NCBI GenBank assembly: GCA_027488905.1
Contig: JAIYAT010000035.1
Coordinates: forward strand, 186,001-250,000
DNA from: Bacteroidota bacterium
GTDB taxonomy: Bacteria; Bacteroidota; Bacteroidia; UKL13-3
DNA: 64,000 nt
Direction of reading: 5' to 3'
In this document: positions 35,221 through 44,660 of the stretch, piece by piece
Position numbering within the stretch: position 1 is the first letter of the stretch
How the letters are laid out: every line of letters starts with the position of its first letter
Program-made: the position numbers and the translations under genes
The notes under the pieces: generated by a model
What the model saw: the letters and a program-made list of their open reading frames with translations, nothing else
Told to the model about the DNA's origin: nothing
The model's database searches: none

Positions 35221-36702
35221 TTAATTTGTTTTTCTCCTTAACTGCCAATTACTTGGGTCGTTTTTTACCTCGGTTTGAACCGAGCTGCCTTGGTTCAGAA
35301 ATAAATGACCAGCGCTAAAAGCTGCTGCTGAATGTAAGTCTGGACGCGTTTGATTCAATATTTCTGGCTCATAGTACTTTTCAATGAATTTAGTGTCAAA
35401 ATCTCCTTTTAAAAATGCCTCGTGATGCATTACAAAATTTCCAAAAGGAAGGGTAGTAGCAATACCGCTAATTTGATAATCGGCTATTGCCCTAATCATT
35501 CTTTGTATTGCCTCTTCACGCGTTGCTCCAAAAGTTACTAATTTTGCTATCATTGGATCATACTGAATTGGGATTTCCATGCCTGCCTCAAAACTATCAT
35601 CAACACGAACACCTAAACCTTGCGGCAGTTTATAAGTTAGAAGCTTGCCAATATCTGGAAGGAAGTTATTTTGAGGGTCTTCTGCACAAACTCTTAATTC
35701 CATCGCATGGCCATGAATTTTTAAATCTTCTTGAGCATAACCCAATTTTTCACCCCTTGCCACCTTTATTTGTTCTTTCACTAAATCTAGACCTACTATT
35801 TGCTCTGTAACAGGGTGTTCCACTTGAAGCCTAGTATTCATTTCTAGAAAATAGAAGTTCAATTCATGGTCAACTAAAAACTCCACCGTACCAGCGCCAT
35901 AATAATTTGCAGCTTTGGCAACATTAACAGCCGCTTCTCCCATGGCCTTTCTAATTTCAGGCGTAAGACAACTTGAAGGAGCCTCTTCTACCAATTTTTG
36001 ATGGCGCCTTTGAATGCTACATTCTCTTTCAAATAGATATACAACATTTCCGTGTTGATCGCCAAGTATTTGAATTTCTATGTGCTTAGGCGAGCCTACA
36101 AATTTTTCAATAAATACACTATCATCACCAAAGGAAGCAAGTGCTTCTGACTGCGCCATCCTAATTGCCTCTTCGAATTCCGACTCATCATTTACAAGTC
36201 GCATTCCCTTTCCACCACCGCCAGCAGAGGCTTTAATTAAAACTGGATATCCAATTGCATCTGCAATTTTCTTACCTTCTTTTATATCTCTTAAAGCTTC
36301 ATGGGTGCCAGGGACTAAAGGTACATTGAATTTTGCAACAGCTTGTTTAGCCTCAATCTTACTGCCCATGATTTCCATGCTTTCAGCTGATGGCCCAATA
36401 AATATAAGCCCTGCTTCTTTTACTCTTCGAGCAAAATGTGCATTCTCACTTAAAAATCCATAACCTGGGTGAATAGCATCTGCGCCTGTTTGCTTTGCCA
36501 CTTCAATAATTTTATCGCCTAAAAGATAACTTTGGTTGCTGGGTGGTGGACCAATACAAACAGCCTCGTCAGCATATCTTACGTGTAATGCTTTTCTATC
36601 TGCCTCACTAAATACAGCCACGGTTTTAATGCCCATTTCTTTGGCTGTGCGCATTACTCTTAAAGCAATTTCGCCTCTATTTGCAATTAGAATCTTTTTC
36701 AT
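35221..36702 (-). CDS. accC: Biotin carboxylase (acetyl-CoA carboxylase subunit)
   Basis: The 493-residue ATP-grasp enzyme starts at ATG 36702 (KKILIANRGEIALRV, the standard start; a TTG at 36711 is less likely). Visible motifs are the glycine loop KASAGGGGKGMR (about 160-171), the E-(C)-SIQRRHQK carboxylation motif (about 233), the EMNTRLQVEHPVTE segment (about 290-303) and the C-terminal domain. It carboxylates biotin on AccB in fatty-acid synthesis or in a propionyl-type carboxylase. Neither accB nor a carboxyltransferase subunit is next to it. A motif copy sits near the C-terminus. Confidence 0.95.
   Translation of the reverse strand: MKKILIANRGEIALRVMRTAKEMGIKTVAVFSEADRKALHVRYADEAVCIGPPPSNQSYLLGDKIIEVAKQTGADAIHPGYGFLSENAHFARRVKEAGLIFIGPSAESMEIMGSKIEAKQAVAKFNVPLVPGTHEALRDIKEGKKIADAIGYPVLIKASAGGGGKGMRLVNDESEFEEAIRMAQSEALASFGDDSVFIEKFVGSPKHIEIQILGDQHGNVVYLFERECSIQRRHQKLVEEAPSSCLTPEIRKAMGEAAVNVAKAANYYGAGTVEFLVDHELNFYFLEMNTRLQVEHPVTEQIVGLDLVKEQIKVARGEKLGYAQEDLKIHGHAMELRVCAEDPQNNFLPDIGKLLTYKLPQGLGVRVDDSFEAGMEIPIQYDPMIAKLVTFGATREEAIQRMIRAIADYQISGIATTLPFGNFVMHHEAFLKGDFDTKFIEKYYEPEILNQTRPDLHSAAAFSAGHLFLNQGSSVQTEVKNDPSNWQLRRKTN
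35272..35281 (+). repeat. Interspersed motif copy 10 (GGTTTGAACC)
   Basis: A fully symmetric 16-mer, CTCGGTTTGAACCGAG (35269-35284), apart from its TG centre, near the C-terminus of accC; read Val-Gln-Thr on the minus strand. A half-site GGTTCAG follows at 35292. Confidence 0.8.
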
Positions 36703-36751
36703 GATGGGCAAATGTATAAAGATTTGATTGAATTCTTAACTTGCACCTCAA

Positions 36752-37405
36752 ATGAAAATTGGCATTAAACAACTACTGCTTAAAGAACTTTTAATCGAAT
36801 GGCGTCAGCGGTATGCTATTAATGGAATTCTACTTCAAGTAATCTCCTCTGTTTTTGTTGTTTTTCTTGCCTTAAAGGCAGTTAATGCTAATACTTGGAA
36901 TGGCATATTCTGGATTATCATGCTTTTTGTAAGTATTAATTCAATTGCAAAAAGTTTTATTGGAGAAAGCAAAGGTAAAAACCTTTACTACCATGGTTTG
37001 GTGAAACCACAAGTGTTGCTAATCTCTAAATTCATTTATAATGGGCTACTAAATATACTATTGGCTATTTTATGTTTAACTACTTTCAGCCTTTGGATGG
37101 GTAATGAAATTCAAAATGAACTTTTGTATTACTCAGCCACACTTTTAGGCTGTCTTGGATTTGCAGCCACGTTTACCATGCTTTCTGCCATCGCCTCGAA
37201 GGCTGGAAACAGTAATTTATTAATGTCAGTGCTTAGCTTGCCCATTATTATTCCTTTACTTTTGGTATTAATTAAAGCTTGCAAACGCGCAATGGACGGC
37301 TTAGATACTGATTTAATCCTAAAAGATTTAGGGGTGTTACTTCTTTTTAATATACTTATTGTATCATTAGCTTACTTACTCTTTCCTTCAATTTGGAAGG
37401 AGTAA
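36752..37405 (+). CDS. ccmB: Heme exporter subunit CcmB
   Basis: The 217-residue integral membrane protein has six hydrophobic segments and the family's N-terminal amphipathic LLxKELxxEWRQRYAxNG stretch, which identifies CcmB. With CcmA it moves or delivers heme for cytochrome c maturation. CcmA and the other Ccm genes are not beside it, a scattered arrangement seen elsewhere in the phylum. It is divergent from accC (49-bp gap). Confidence 0.85.
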   Translation: MKIGIKQLLLKELLIEWRQRYAINGILLQVISSVFVVFLALKAVNANTWNGIFWIIMLFVSINSIAKSFIGESKGKNLYYHGLVKPQVLLISKFIYNGLLNILLAILCLTTFSLWMGNEIQNELLYYSATLLGCLGFAATFTMLSAIASKAGNSNLLMSVLSLPIIIPLLLVLIKACKRAMDGLDTDLILKDLGVLLLFNILIVSLAYLLFPSIWKE

Positions 37406-37463
37406 AAAAAATTAATCCTTGTTTTGGAGATTACTTTTTTCTGAGTTGAATACTTCTGCTCAG

Positions 37464-37495
37464 TTGAAATAACCAAAAATAAATCTATACTTTTG
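37464..37495 (+). promoter_or_regulatory. Probable promoter of mnmA (TTG-N21-TACTTTTG)
   Basis: TTG at 37464-37466 and TACTTTTG at 37488-37495 match the Bacteroidota consensus with a 21-bp spacer. The ATG at 37538 follows 43 bp later. Confidence 0.5.
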
Positions 37496-37537
37496 CAACT
37501 CAATCATACGGGCTTTTTACCCGATAATGTTTTGTTT

Positions 37538-38638
37538 ATGAGTAAAAAAGGAAGAATATTAGTCGCCATGAGCGGCGGAATTGACAGTACCGTTGCAGCT
37601 GTTATGCTAGCAGAAGAAGGGTATGAAGTAGTAGGAGTTACCATGAAAACATGGGATTACCAAAACAGCGGTGGCAGTAAAAAAGAAACAGGCTGTTGCA
37701 GTCTCGATTCAATTAACGATGCACGTGCCATTGCCGTTAAATATGGTATTCACCATTTAATATTAGATATCAGAGATGAATTTGGTGATTTTGTAATCGA
37801 TAATTTTGTTGAGGAATATCTCGCCGGAAGAACCCCAAACCCTTGTGTGTTATGCAATACCCACATCAAATGGGAAGCACTATTGAAAAGAGCCAACCAA
37901 TTAGATTGTGAATTTATTGCCACCGGGCATTATGCACAAATCAGGCAAGAGAATAACAGATTTGTTGTGAGCAAAGGCTTAGATCATAATAAAGATCAAA
38001 GTTATGTTTTATGGGGTTTGACCCAAGAAAGTTTGGGTCGAACCAAATTCCCTTTAGGTGGATTTCATAAATCAGAAATCAAACAAATGGCGCTTGATAG
38101 AGGCTTTGACGAATTGGTTAAAAAACCAGAAAGTTATGAAATTTGCTTTGTACCTGACAATGATTACCGTGGTTTTCTTAAAAGAAAAGTTGAAGGTTTA
38201 GAGGAAAAAGTTGATGGTGGATTATTTGTGGACGCCACTGGTAAAATTCTTGGCAAGCATCGTGGGTACCCATTTTACACTGTGGGACAGCGAAAAGGTT
38301 TAGAAATTGCCTTAGGTGAACCCATGTTTGTACTAGAAATTAAGCCCGAAACAAATACAGTTATTTTGGGAAGAGAGGAGGAGTTGAACCGAAATGGAAT
38401 GTGGGTAAGAAACATTAATTTGCAAAAGTATGCTCAAATAAACCAACCTATGGAAGCGTTAACAAAAGTTAGATACAAAGACCCTGGTTCTATTGCCAAT
38501 ATTATGCAAGAGGAAACACGCATGAAAGTTGAATTTAATTCGAAAGTTAAAGGCATTGCGCCTGGCCAAAGTGCAGTATTCTATGAAGGAAATGATGTAA
38601 TTGGTGGTGGCTGGATTCAATCAAGTTTTGATTTATAA
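37538..38638 (+). CDS. mnmA: tRNA-specific 2-thiouridylase
   Basis: The 366-residue enzyme inserts sulfur at position 2 of U34 in tRNA-Lys, tRNA-Glu and tRNA-Gln. I start at ATG 37538; the TTG at 37493 would add 15 residues lying in the promoter. The PP-loop AMSGGIDSTVAA (about 10-21), the catalytic Cys in NPCVLCN (about 103) and the second Cys in YEICFVPDN (about 203) are all present. It is followed 2 bp later by the lipoprotein gene. Two one- to two-mismatch relatives of the interspersed motif lie close together (38015-38044), plus GAGTTGAACC at 38381. Confidence 0.95.
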   Translation: MSKKGRILVAMSGGIDSTVAAVMLAEEGYEVVGVTMKTWDYQNSGGSKKETGCCSLDSINDARAIAVKYGIHHLILDIRDEFGDFVIDNFVEEYLAGRTPNPCVLCNTHIKWEALLKRANQLDCEFIATGHYAQIRQENNRFVVSKGLDHNKDQSYVLWGLTQESLGRTKFPLGGFHKSEIKQMALDRGFDELVKKPESYEICFVPDNDYRGFLKRKVEGLEEKVDGGLFVDATGKILGKHRGYPFYTVGQRKGLEIALGEPMFVLEIKPETNTVILGREEELNRNGMWVRNINLQKYAQINQPMEALTKVRYKDPGSIANIMQEETRMKVEFNSKVKGIAPGQSAVFYEGNDVIGGGWIQSSFDL

Positions 38639-38640
38639 GC

Positions 38641-39318
38641 ATGAAGTTATCAATTGGATTTGCTTGTTTGGTTTTATTATTTTCAAATAGTTGTAAAACC
38701 AATGGAGACGATAGAGTTATACCACCCTCATTAGGTTATGAATACTTTCCATTAGAAAAAGGACTAACAAGAATTTACCAAGTTGATTCAATTGCTTATG
38801 ATGATAACACAGGTAGAATAGATACTTTTCAATTTTATATCAAAGAAATTGTTTCAGAAACTATTTTGGGTCAAACCGAAACCAATGCACATACCGAAAT
38901 ACTTAGATATGCCAGCGCAGATACAAATGGCATCTGGCAGCCACGTTCAGGCAATTTTGCTTTGCAAACCCCTAATAATTTGCAAGTAGTTGAAGATAAT
39001 ATTCGATATGTAAAACTTACTTTTCCGCTAGGCAATATTGCATCTTGGAATGGAAACATGTACAATAGTCTTGGCCGAAGAACTTTCCTGTTTCAGAAAA
39101 AAGACTTCTTTTATACTTTAGAAAGCGGAATGTCATTTTCAAATTGTGCACAAATTCAGGAGGCAAACATCAATAATGCCATTGAAGAGATTTTTGTGAA
39201 AAGTATTTATGCTGAAAACATTGGTTTAATAGAGTTTACCAGTATTAATATTAATACGCAAGGGGTTAAAAAGAGCGGTTTTTCGTTTAAACAAGTGCTT
39301 ATTTCACATTCAAAATAA
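38641..39318 (+). CDS. Lipoprotein of unknown function
   Basis: The 225-residue protein has a lipoprotein signal (LLFSNSC-K, Cys about 18) and a strand-rich mature part with no known family that I recognise. It begins 2 bp after mnmA and ends overlapping the S8 peptidase start (TAATG). A GGGTCAAACC relative is at 38868. Co-transcription with the peptidase suggests a shared envelope role. Confidence 0.75.
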   Translation: MKLSIGFACLVLLFSNSCKTNGDDRVIPPSLGYEYFPLEKGLTRIYQVDSIAYDDNTGRIDTFQFYIKEIVSETILGQTETNAHTEILRYASADTNGIWQPRSGNFALQTPNNLQVVEDNIRYVKLTFPLGNIASWNGNMYNSLGRRTFLFQKKDFFYTLESGMSFSNCAQIQEANINNAIEEIFVKSIYAENIGLIEFTSININTQGVKKSGFSFKQVLISHSK

Positions 39319-40976
39319 TGTCAAAATACTTTTCTGTTTTTGTTATTTTTATTTTTTTCGGTTTGAGCCAAACCTTCGGACAACAGTTTTATTATTTCGT
39401 TGGGTTCAAGGATAAGCCTTATTATAAGGAAATTGTTTTTAGTCCTTCTTTATACCTATCCCCAAAAGCCATAGAGAGGAGAACCATCAATGGAGTACCT
39501 TTAAATCCAAATGATGTACCGCCAGATACTTCATACATAAATGCTTTGGCAAAACTGCCTTTATATATTCATGCCAAAAGCAGGTGGTTCAATGGTTGTG
39601 TAGTATTAGTAAATAACAAATCAATTGAAAGTGAAATTAAGTTACTTCCTTTTGTAAGTTCAGTTAAATACTTGGGTCCTGCCAACTTTTTAAGCGAAGA
39701 AAAAGGATCCAGAGAAGCATCAATAAAAACGCAACTAAGTATTTTAGAGCAATCCTTCACTTCGCGTAAAACAGCAACTGACAGTATCTTTTCAGGGAAA
39801 AGCCATCCTCAAATATCTTTAATTAATGCTGATAGTTTATTGATGGGTGAAGTGAATGGAGAAGGTGTTTTAATTGCTGTTTTAGATGCTGGTTTTTATA
39901 ATTTAGATCTGATTCCAGCCTTTAAACACTTATTCAAAGAAAAAAGAATTATTGCCGCTTGGGATTTAGTAGCTAACGAAGAAGATGTTTTTAATGATGA
40001 TGACCATGGCTTGGCAGTTATGAGTTGCTTAGCCGCTTGGCAACCAGGTAAAATTATGGGAACTGCGCCAAAAGCAAATTATCTTTTACTTAGAACAGAA
40101 AACTCTTACAGCGAATATTTATCTGAAGAATATTTTTGGGCTATTGCAGCCGAATACGCAGATAGTGCTGGTGCTGATATCATAAATTCGTCCCTAGGCT
40201 ACACAAAACATGATGAAAAATCAATGGGGCATAAGTATTCAGAATTGGATGGAAAAACAACAATTATCACACAGGCGGCAGAAATAGCAGCTTCTAAAGG
40301 TGTAATTGTGGTGGCAAGTGCTGGAAATGAAGGAGATAAATCGTGGCGTCAAATTAGTGCACCTGCCGATGGCCCAAATGTAGTGGCAGTTGGAGCCGTT
40401 GATAAAGATGGGCAATATGTAGGATTTAGTTCTGTAGGTCCAACCGCCGACAAACGCCTAAAACCTGATTTAGCCGCAATGGGGAAAAATGCTGCCTTAA
40501 TTGACAAAAATGGAACAATTTACGAGGGAAATGGCACATCTTATGCCTGTCCGATTGTTAGTGGAACATTTGCCCAAATAATGCAATTGGCACCAAATGC
40601 AGGTAGTAACAAGATAAAAGAAGCCTTAAGATTAAGCTCTTTAACATTTTATGAGCCAGATAAATACATAGGTGCTGGGGTGCCAAATGTTAATTTAGCT
40701 GCTAAAATGGTGAAAGCCTTTGGAGATTCTATTATTGACATTGAAACTTCTGAAGATAGTAAGCATTTATTAATTGCTTTAAATACAAGAAGAACTCAAA
40801 AAGTTGAATTGAAAATAATTCATTCTATCAGTGGAGAACTTTCAAGTGAATCAGTAACTTTACAAAAAGGTTTGAACCGAGTGGCAATTAAAATAAACAA
40901 AAAACGACCAAAAGGCTTGTGCCGTTTGATCGTTTCTTTTGGACAGAGAAGCTCTGAAGTAGTATTTATGCTTTAA
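39318..40976 (+). CDS. Secreted S8 (subtilisin-like) serine peptidase
   Basis: The 552-residue peptidase has a signal peptide ending in TFGQ, an N-terminal propeptide-like part and the catalytic triad of the family: Asp about 191 in VLDAGFY, His about 230 in DDHGLAVMS, and Ser about 406 in GTSYACPIVSG. The oxyanion Asn lies in VASAGNEG (about 337). The last 65 residues are strand-rich with an ending (GLNRVAIKINKKRPKG) that resembles a T9SS tail but is not certain. Its 3' end overlaps the convergent DUF6580 gene by 11 bp. Confidence 0.92.
   Translation: MSKYFSVFVIFIFFGLSQTFGQQFYYFVGFKDKPYYKEIVFSPSLYLSPKAIERRTINGVPLNPNDVPPDTSYINALAKLPLYIHAKSRWFNGCVVLVNNKSIESEIKLLPFVSSVKYLGPANFLSEEKGSREASIKTQLSILEQSFTSRKTATDSIFSGKSHPQISLINADSLLMGEVNGEGVLIAVLDAGFYNLDLIPAFKHLFKEKRIIAAWDLVANEEDVFNDDDHGLAVMSCLAAWQPGKIMGTAPKANYLLLRTENSYSEYLSEEYFWAIAAEYADSAGADIINSSLGYTKHDEKSMGHKYSELDGKTTIITQAAEIAASKGVIVVASAGNEGDKSWRQISAPADGPNVVAVGAVDKDGQYVGFSSVGPTADKRLKPDLAAMGKNAALIDKNGTIYEGNGTSYACPIVSGTFAQIMQLAPNAGSNKIKEALRLSSLTFYEPDKYIGAGVPNVNLAAKMVKAFGDSIIDIETSEDSKHLLIALNTRRTQKVELKIIHSISGELSSESVTLQKGLNRVAIKINKKRPKGLCRLIVSFGQRSSEVVFML
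40869..40878 (+). repeat. Interspersed motif copy 11 (GGTTTGAACC)
   Basis: Context AAAAGGTTTGAACCGAGTG in the C-terminal part of the S8 peptidase gene; read Gly-Leu-Asn. Confidence 0.75.
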
Positions 40977-41499
40977 TCTTTTCTGATTGGAGAGAAGGAA
41001 TATTTACTTGTAATAAGTAGAATGAACCAAAAAGAATAGCGCTATATACCAAATCAGACAAAAATGTATTTTGAAAGAAAGGCCATCCTGCTACATAACT
41101 ATTGATTAATCCAGCAAAATCATGTGTGTAAATTGGTCCTAAGGAAGTTGGATAAAAGAACACACAATTGGTAATTAAGAAGAAAGCTATAGAAGAAGCT
41201 ATGGCTGAAAATCCAACATTGTACCAAGTTATATTTTTACGTAATTGAGTACCTATAAATATAGAAGTTACAAAACCAGCATAAGTAATTAGCATTTCTG
41301 GGCCATAAAAACCAAGGAATAAGTCACTAATTAGCATAGCGGCTAAAGGTAACAAATATGCCAAAACTCTTTTGCTTAGATAGGCACCTCCAAATAAGGC
41401 TATGGCTCCAATCGGAGAGAAGTTTGGCGCGTGTGGTAACAAACGCAATAAGGCGGCACTAAAAATAAGTGCCACGATGGTTAATAATCTATTGTTCAT
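40966..41499 (-). CDS. DUF6580-type integral membrane protein
   Basis: I start at ATG 41499 (177 residues); the longer frame from 41577 includes a promoter. Five to six hydrophobic segments are visible, with the conserved LRLLPHAPNFSPIGAIALFGGAYL loop at about 15-38 that identifies the family. It resembles the membrane component of an ECF-type transporter, but no ECF genes are near. The last codons overlap the S8 peptidase gene by 11 bp on the opposite strand. Confidence 0.8.
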   Translation of the reverse strand: MNNRLLTIVALIFSAALLRLLPHAPNFSPIGAIALFGGAYLSKRVLAYLLPLAAMLISDLFLGFYGPEMLITYAGFVTSIFIGTQLRKNITWYNVGFSAIASSIAFFLITNCVFFYPTSLGPIYTHDFAGLINSYVAGWPFFQNTFLSDLVYSAILFGSFYLLQVNIPSLQSEKIKA

Positions 41500-41519
41500 G
41501 TTTAAGTTTTTCCAATATG

Positions 41520-41550
41520 CGAAAATAAAAAGCTTTTCCTTTAAACCAAA
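41520..41550 (-). promoter_or_regulatory. Probable promoter of the DUF6580 gene (TTTG-N19-TATTTTCG)
   Basis: On the minus strand TTTG (41550-41547) is separated by 19 bp from TATTTTCG (41527-41520), the best-spaced promoter noted in the window. The ATG at 41499 is 20 bp further. Confidence 0.55.
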
Positions 41551-41690
41551 AACAAAGCATATAGTTGTTAACAACATTAGGGGAAAACTAAAATTATACC
41601 GCTCCCATAAAACTTAGTCCTTTTAAATTAATGTGTTGTTGCCCTAGTTCTAAAGTCTTTAATTTGCGTTACTAACCAATCTAAATTCCA

Positions 41691-44597
41691 ATGAAAAAAG
41701 GACTTTTACTTGCCGGTGTGCTAGCGTTCTCAGGAATTGCCTCAAATATTTGGGCGCAAACTCCTGCTGCTGCAACGGCCAACCCAAATCAAACCCAACT
41801 ACTTGAAAAAGTAGCTGCTAATCCAGGTGAGCTAAAAATTTCTTACGAGAAGTACAGATTACCCAATGGACTTACACTAATTATTCATGAGGATCATTCA
41901 GACCCAATTGTGCATGTAGAGGTAACCTACCACGTTGGATCAGCGCGTGAGTCTGCTGGAAAATCAGGGTTTGCACATTTCTTTGAGCACATGATGTTCC
42001 AAGGTTCTGTTAATGTAAAAGACGAAGAGCACTTTAAAATAGTGTCTGGTGCAGGCGGGCAAATGAATGGAACTACAAACCGCGACCGTACAAACTATTT
42101 TGAAACAATGCCTTCAAATTATCTTGAAACTGCTTTGTGGCTAGAGGCTGATAGAATGGGCTTTTTACTAGATTCTGTTACTCAAAAGAAATTTGAAGTT
42201 CAACGTGCAACTGTAAAAAATGAAAAAGGACAGCGTGTAGACAATGTTCCTTACGGTAAAGTTGACGAAATAAAAGATGCAGCATTATATCCAAAAGGAC
42301 ATTCTTACAATTGGCCTGTAATTGGCTATTTAGAAGATTTAGACCGCGTAGATGTTGAAGATCTTAAGAACTTCTTTATGCGTTGGTATGGACCAAACAA
42401 TGCTTGTTTAGTTGTAGCTGGTGATGTTAACCCTTCAGATGTAATCAAATTAGCAGAAAAGTATTTTGGACCAATTCCTAGAGGTCCAGAAGTGAAACCT
42501 ATGCGCCTAGAGCCTGTTAGGTTGCCAGACACACGTTACAGTAATTATGCCGACAATGTGTTTGCTCCAATGCATATGTTTGTATGGCCTTCTCCTAAAG
42601 CATATTCTCCTGATGAACCAGCAATGGATGTTTTAGGATATATTCTTGGTACTGGAAATAACTCAATTATTTATAAAACGTTTACAAAACCAGAAAGAGC
42701 ATTCCAAGCATACAGTTACAACTACAGTTCTGAGTTAGCAGGTGAGCTTGCAATAGCTTTTATAGCTAATCCATTTTTTGACGGTGAAAATGATTTTGAG
42801 AAGAATCTTCAAACCATGTTCAATGAATTTGATACAAAAGGTATTTCTGATGATGACCTAAATCGCGCCAAAGGACAATTTGAAACCAATATTTATGGCG
42901 TAATGAACAGTGTTGGTTCAAAAGCATCTATCCTAAGTCAAACTTGGTATTTAAGCCATGGAAACCCTAGATTAGAGAAAAACTACAATTTAAATGACGA
43001 ATTGGCGCGCTACCAAAAAGTAACTAAAGAAGATGTTATGCGTGTTTTCCGTCAATATGTTAAGGGAAAGAATTATGTTATGGTTACAGCATTCCCTAAA
43101 CGTGGAAATGCAGCAGTAAACAAAGAAGAAACCAAAGAAACTACAACTTCTGGAACTGCTGTTAAATCAGAATTAGAGTATAAAGGTTTAAGCTACACTT
43201 CTCCAAAAGACAACTTTGATAGAAGCAAAAGACCAGAACCAGGACCAGCTAAAATCACCAATGTGCCTGATTTCTATACTACTAATTGGACAAACGGTCT
43301 TAAAGTTATTGGTACTGTAACCAAAGAAACGCCAATGGTTACTATTTTGCTTAACATGAAAGGCGGTAATATAGCTGCTGGTGACCCTGCAAAAGCTGGC
43401 CTTGCCTCTATTACTTCTTACATGATGCAAGAAGCAACTCAAAATTATACCAGTGAAGCTTTTGAAAACGAACTTTCTAAACTAGGTGCTTCAATTAATT
43501 TTGGGGCAGGAACAGATAACCATTACATGCAGGTTGTTGCTCCTAAGAAAAACCTAGATGCTACTTTAAAATTAGTAGAAGAGAAACTATTGCGTCCTAA
43601 ATTCAATCAAGATGAGTTCAAACTAAATCAATCTCAAGCTTACCAAGGTGTAAATGCAGAAAAATATGATGCTGGTGCAACTGCAGATTTAGCTTTCGCA
43701 AAATTGGTTTATGGAAAATCTATTGCAGCTGAGCCTGTAAGTGGAACTTTGAAAACTATTAAATCGTTTACTTTAAAGGATGTTCAAAACTTTTATGACC
43801 GTTACTTTGCACCTGATTTTGCAACGTTAACCATTGTAGGTGATGTGAACGAGCAAGAAATCATGGGTAAACTAAAATTCTTGCAAGATTGGAAAAAGAA
43901 AGGCGTGGTAATTCCTGCAGTTCCAACACCTGTTGTTGCAGCCGGCTCTAATAAAAATGTAATGTTGGTAGATAAATACAAAGCAGCACAATCTGAAATT
44001 CGTGTAGGTATGTTAGGTCAGAAATACGATTTTAATGGCAAGTACTTTAAAACAGGCGCTATGAACTTCCCACTTGGAGGAGCATTCAACAGTCGTTTAA
44101 ATTTAAATCTACGCGAAGACAAAGGTTTCACTTATGGCATTCGTTCATATAATTCTGGATATAAAGACAGAGTAGGTGTTTTCCAAATTGCGACAGGTGT
44201 GCGCACCTCTGCAACTGATAGTGCTTTGCGTGAAATTATGTATGAGGTTTCTAACTACAGAGACAATGGAATTACAGATGAAGAATTACAATTCATGAAA
44301 AATTCTATTACCCAAAGTGATGCGCTTAGGTATGAATCTAATTTCCAAAAAGCATCTTTCTTAAACAGACTTTTAGATCTTGAATTGCCAAAAGATTATA
44401 TCGCCCAACAAAATGCAACTGTTAAATCTTTAACCAAAGAAGAAATTAACGCATTGGCTAAAGAGGTGCTAAAACTTGAGCAAATGACTATTCTAATTGT
44501 AGGTGACAAAGAAAAAATCAAAGCACCATTAGAAAAATCAGGTTACAAAATAACTGATTACAAAGAAGTTGAAGTTGCTTCTTACGAGAAGAACTAA
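41691..44597 (+). CDS. M16-family zinc metallopeptidase (two-domain)
   Basis: The 968-residue protein has a signal peptide ending in IWAQ and carries the inverted zinc motif HxxEH (HFFEH, about 96-100, in GFAHFFEHMMF) followed by the downstream Glu of the active half (about 173). The second half (about 510-960) repeats the fold without a zinc motif, as expected for pitrilysin-type proteins. It acts outside the cytoplasm on peptides or protein fragments. It is followed by a strong terminator at 44620-44655. Confidence 0.93.
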   Translation: MKKGLLLAGVLAFSGIASNIWAQTPAAATANPNQTQLLEKVAANPGELKISYEKYRLPNGLTLIIHEDHSDPIVHVEVTYHVGSARESAGKSGFAHFFEHMMFQGSVNVKDEEHFKIVSGAGGQMNGTTNRDRTNYFETMPSNYLETALWLEADRMGFLLDSVTQKKFEVQRATVKNEKGQRVDNVPYGKVDEIKDAALYPKGHSYNWPVIGYLEDLDRVDVEDLKNFFMRWYGPNNACLVVAGDVNPSDVIKLAEKYFGPIPRGPEVKPMRLEPVRLPDTRYSNYADNVFAPMHMFVWPSPKAYSPDEPAMDVLGYILGTGNNSIIYKTFTKPERAFQAYSYNYSSELAGELAIAFIANPFFDGENDFEKNLQTMFNEFDTKGISDDDLNRAKGQFETNIYGVMNSVGSKASILSQTWYLSHGNPRLEKNYNLNDELARYQKVTKEDVMRVFRQYVKGKNYVMVTAFPKRGNAAVNKEETKETTTSGTAVKSELEYKGLSYTSPKDNFDRSKRPEPGPAKITNVPDFYTTNWTNGLKVIGTVTKETPMVTILLNMKGGNIAAGDPAKAGLASITSYMMQEATQNYTSEAFENELSKLGASINFGAGTDNHYMQVVAPKKNLDATLKLVEEKLLRPKFNQDEFKLNQSQAYQGVNAEKYDAGATADLAFAKLVYGKSIAAEPVSGTLKTIKSFTLKDVQNFYDRYFAPDFATLTIVGDVNEQEIMGKLKFLQDWKKKGVVIPAVPTPVVAAGSNKNVMLVDKYKAAQSEIRVGMLGQKYDFNGKYFKTGAMNFPLGGAFNSRLNLNLREDKGFTYGIRSYNSGYKDRVGVFQIATGVRTSATDSALREIMYEVSNYRDNGITDEELQFMKNSITQSDALRYESNFQKASFLNRLLDLELPKDYIAQQNATVKSLTKEEINALAKEVLKLEQMTILIVGDKEKIKAPLEKSGYKITDYKEVEVASYEKN

Positions 44598-44619
44598 TTA
44601 ATTTCAATTATATTTATAA

Positions 44620-44655
44620 GGGTCGGCAAACATTTGCCGGCCCTTTCTTATTTTT
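44620..44655 (+). terminator. Rho-independent terminator after the M16 peptidase
   Basis: The stem GGGTCGGCAAA (44620-44630) pairs with TTTGCCGGCCC (44633-44643) with one G-T wobble and is followed by the T-rich TTTCTTATTTTTAT. It overlaps a possible TTG start of the downstream helicase at 44634, which argues for the GTG at 44661. Confidence 0.75.
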
Positions 44656-44660
44656 ATAGG

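Noticed and set aside
44634-44660. N-terminal extension of the helicase from TTG 44634
   Set aside because: The stretch lies in the terminator hairpin of the preceding gene; GTG 44661 gives the family-like N-terminus.
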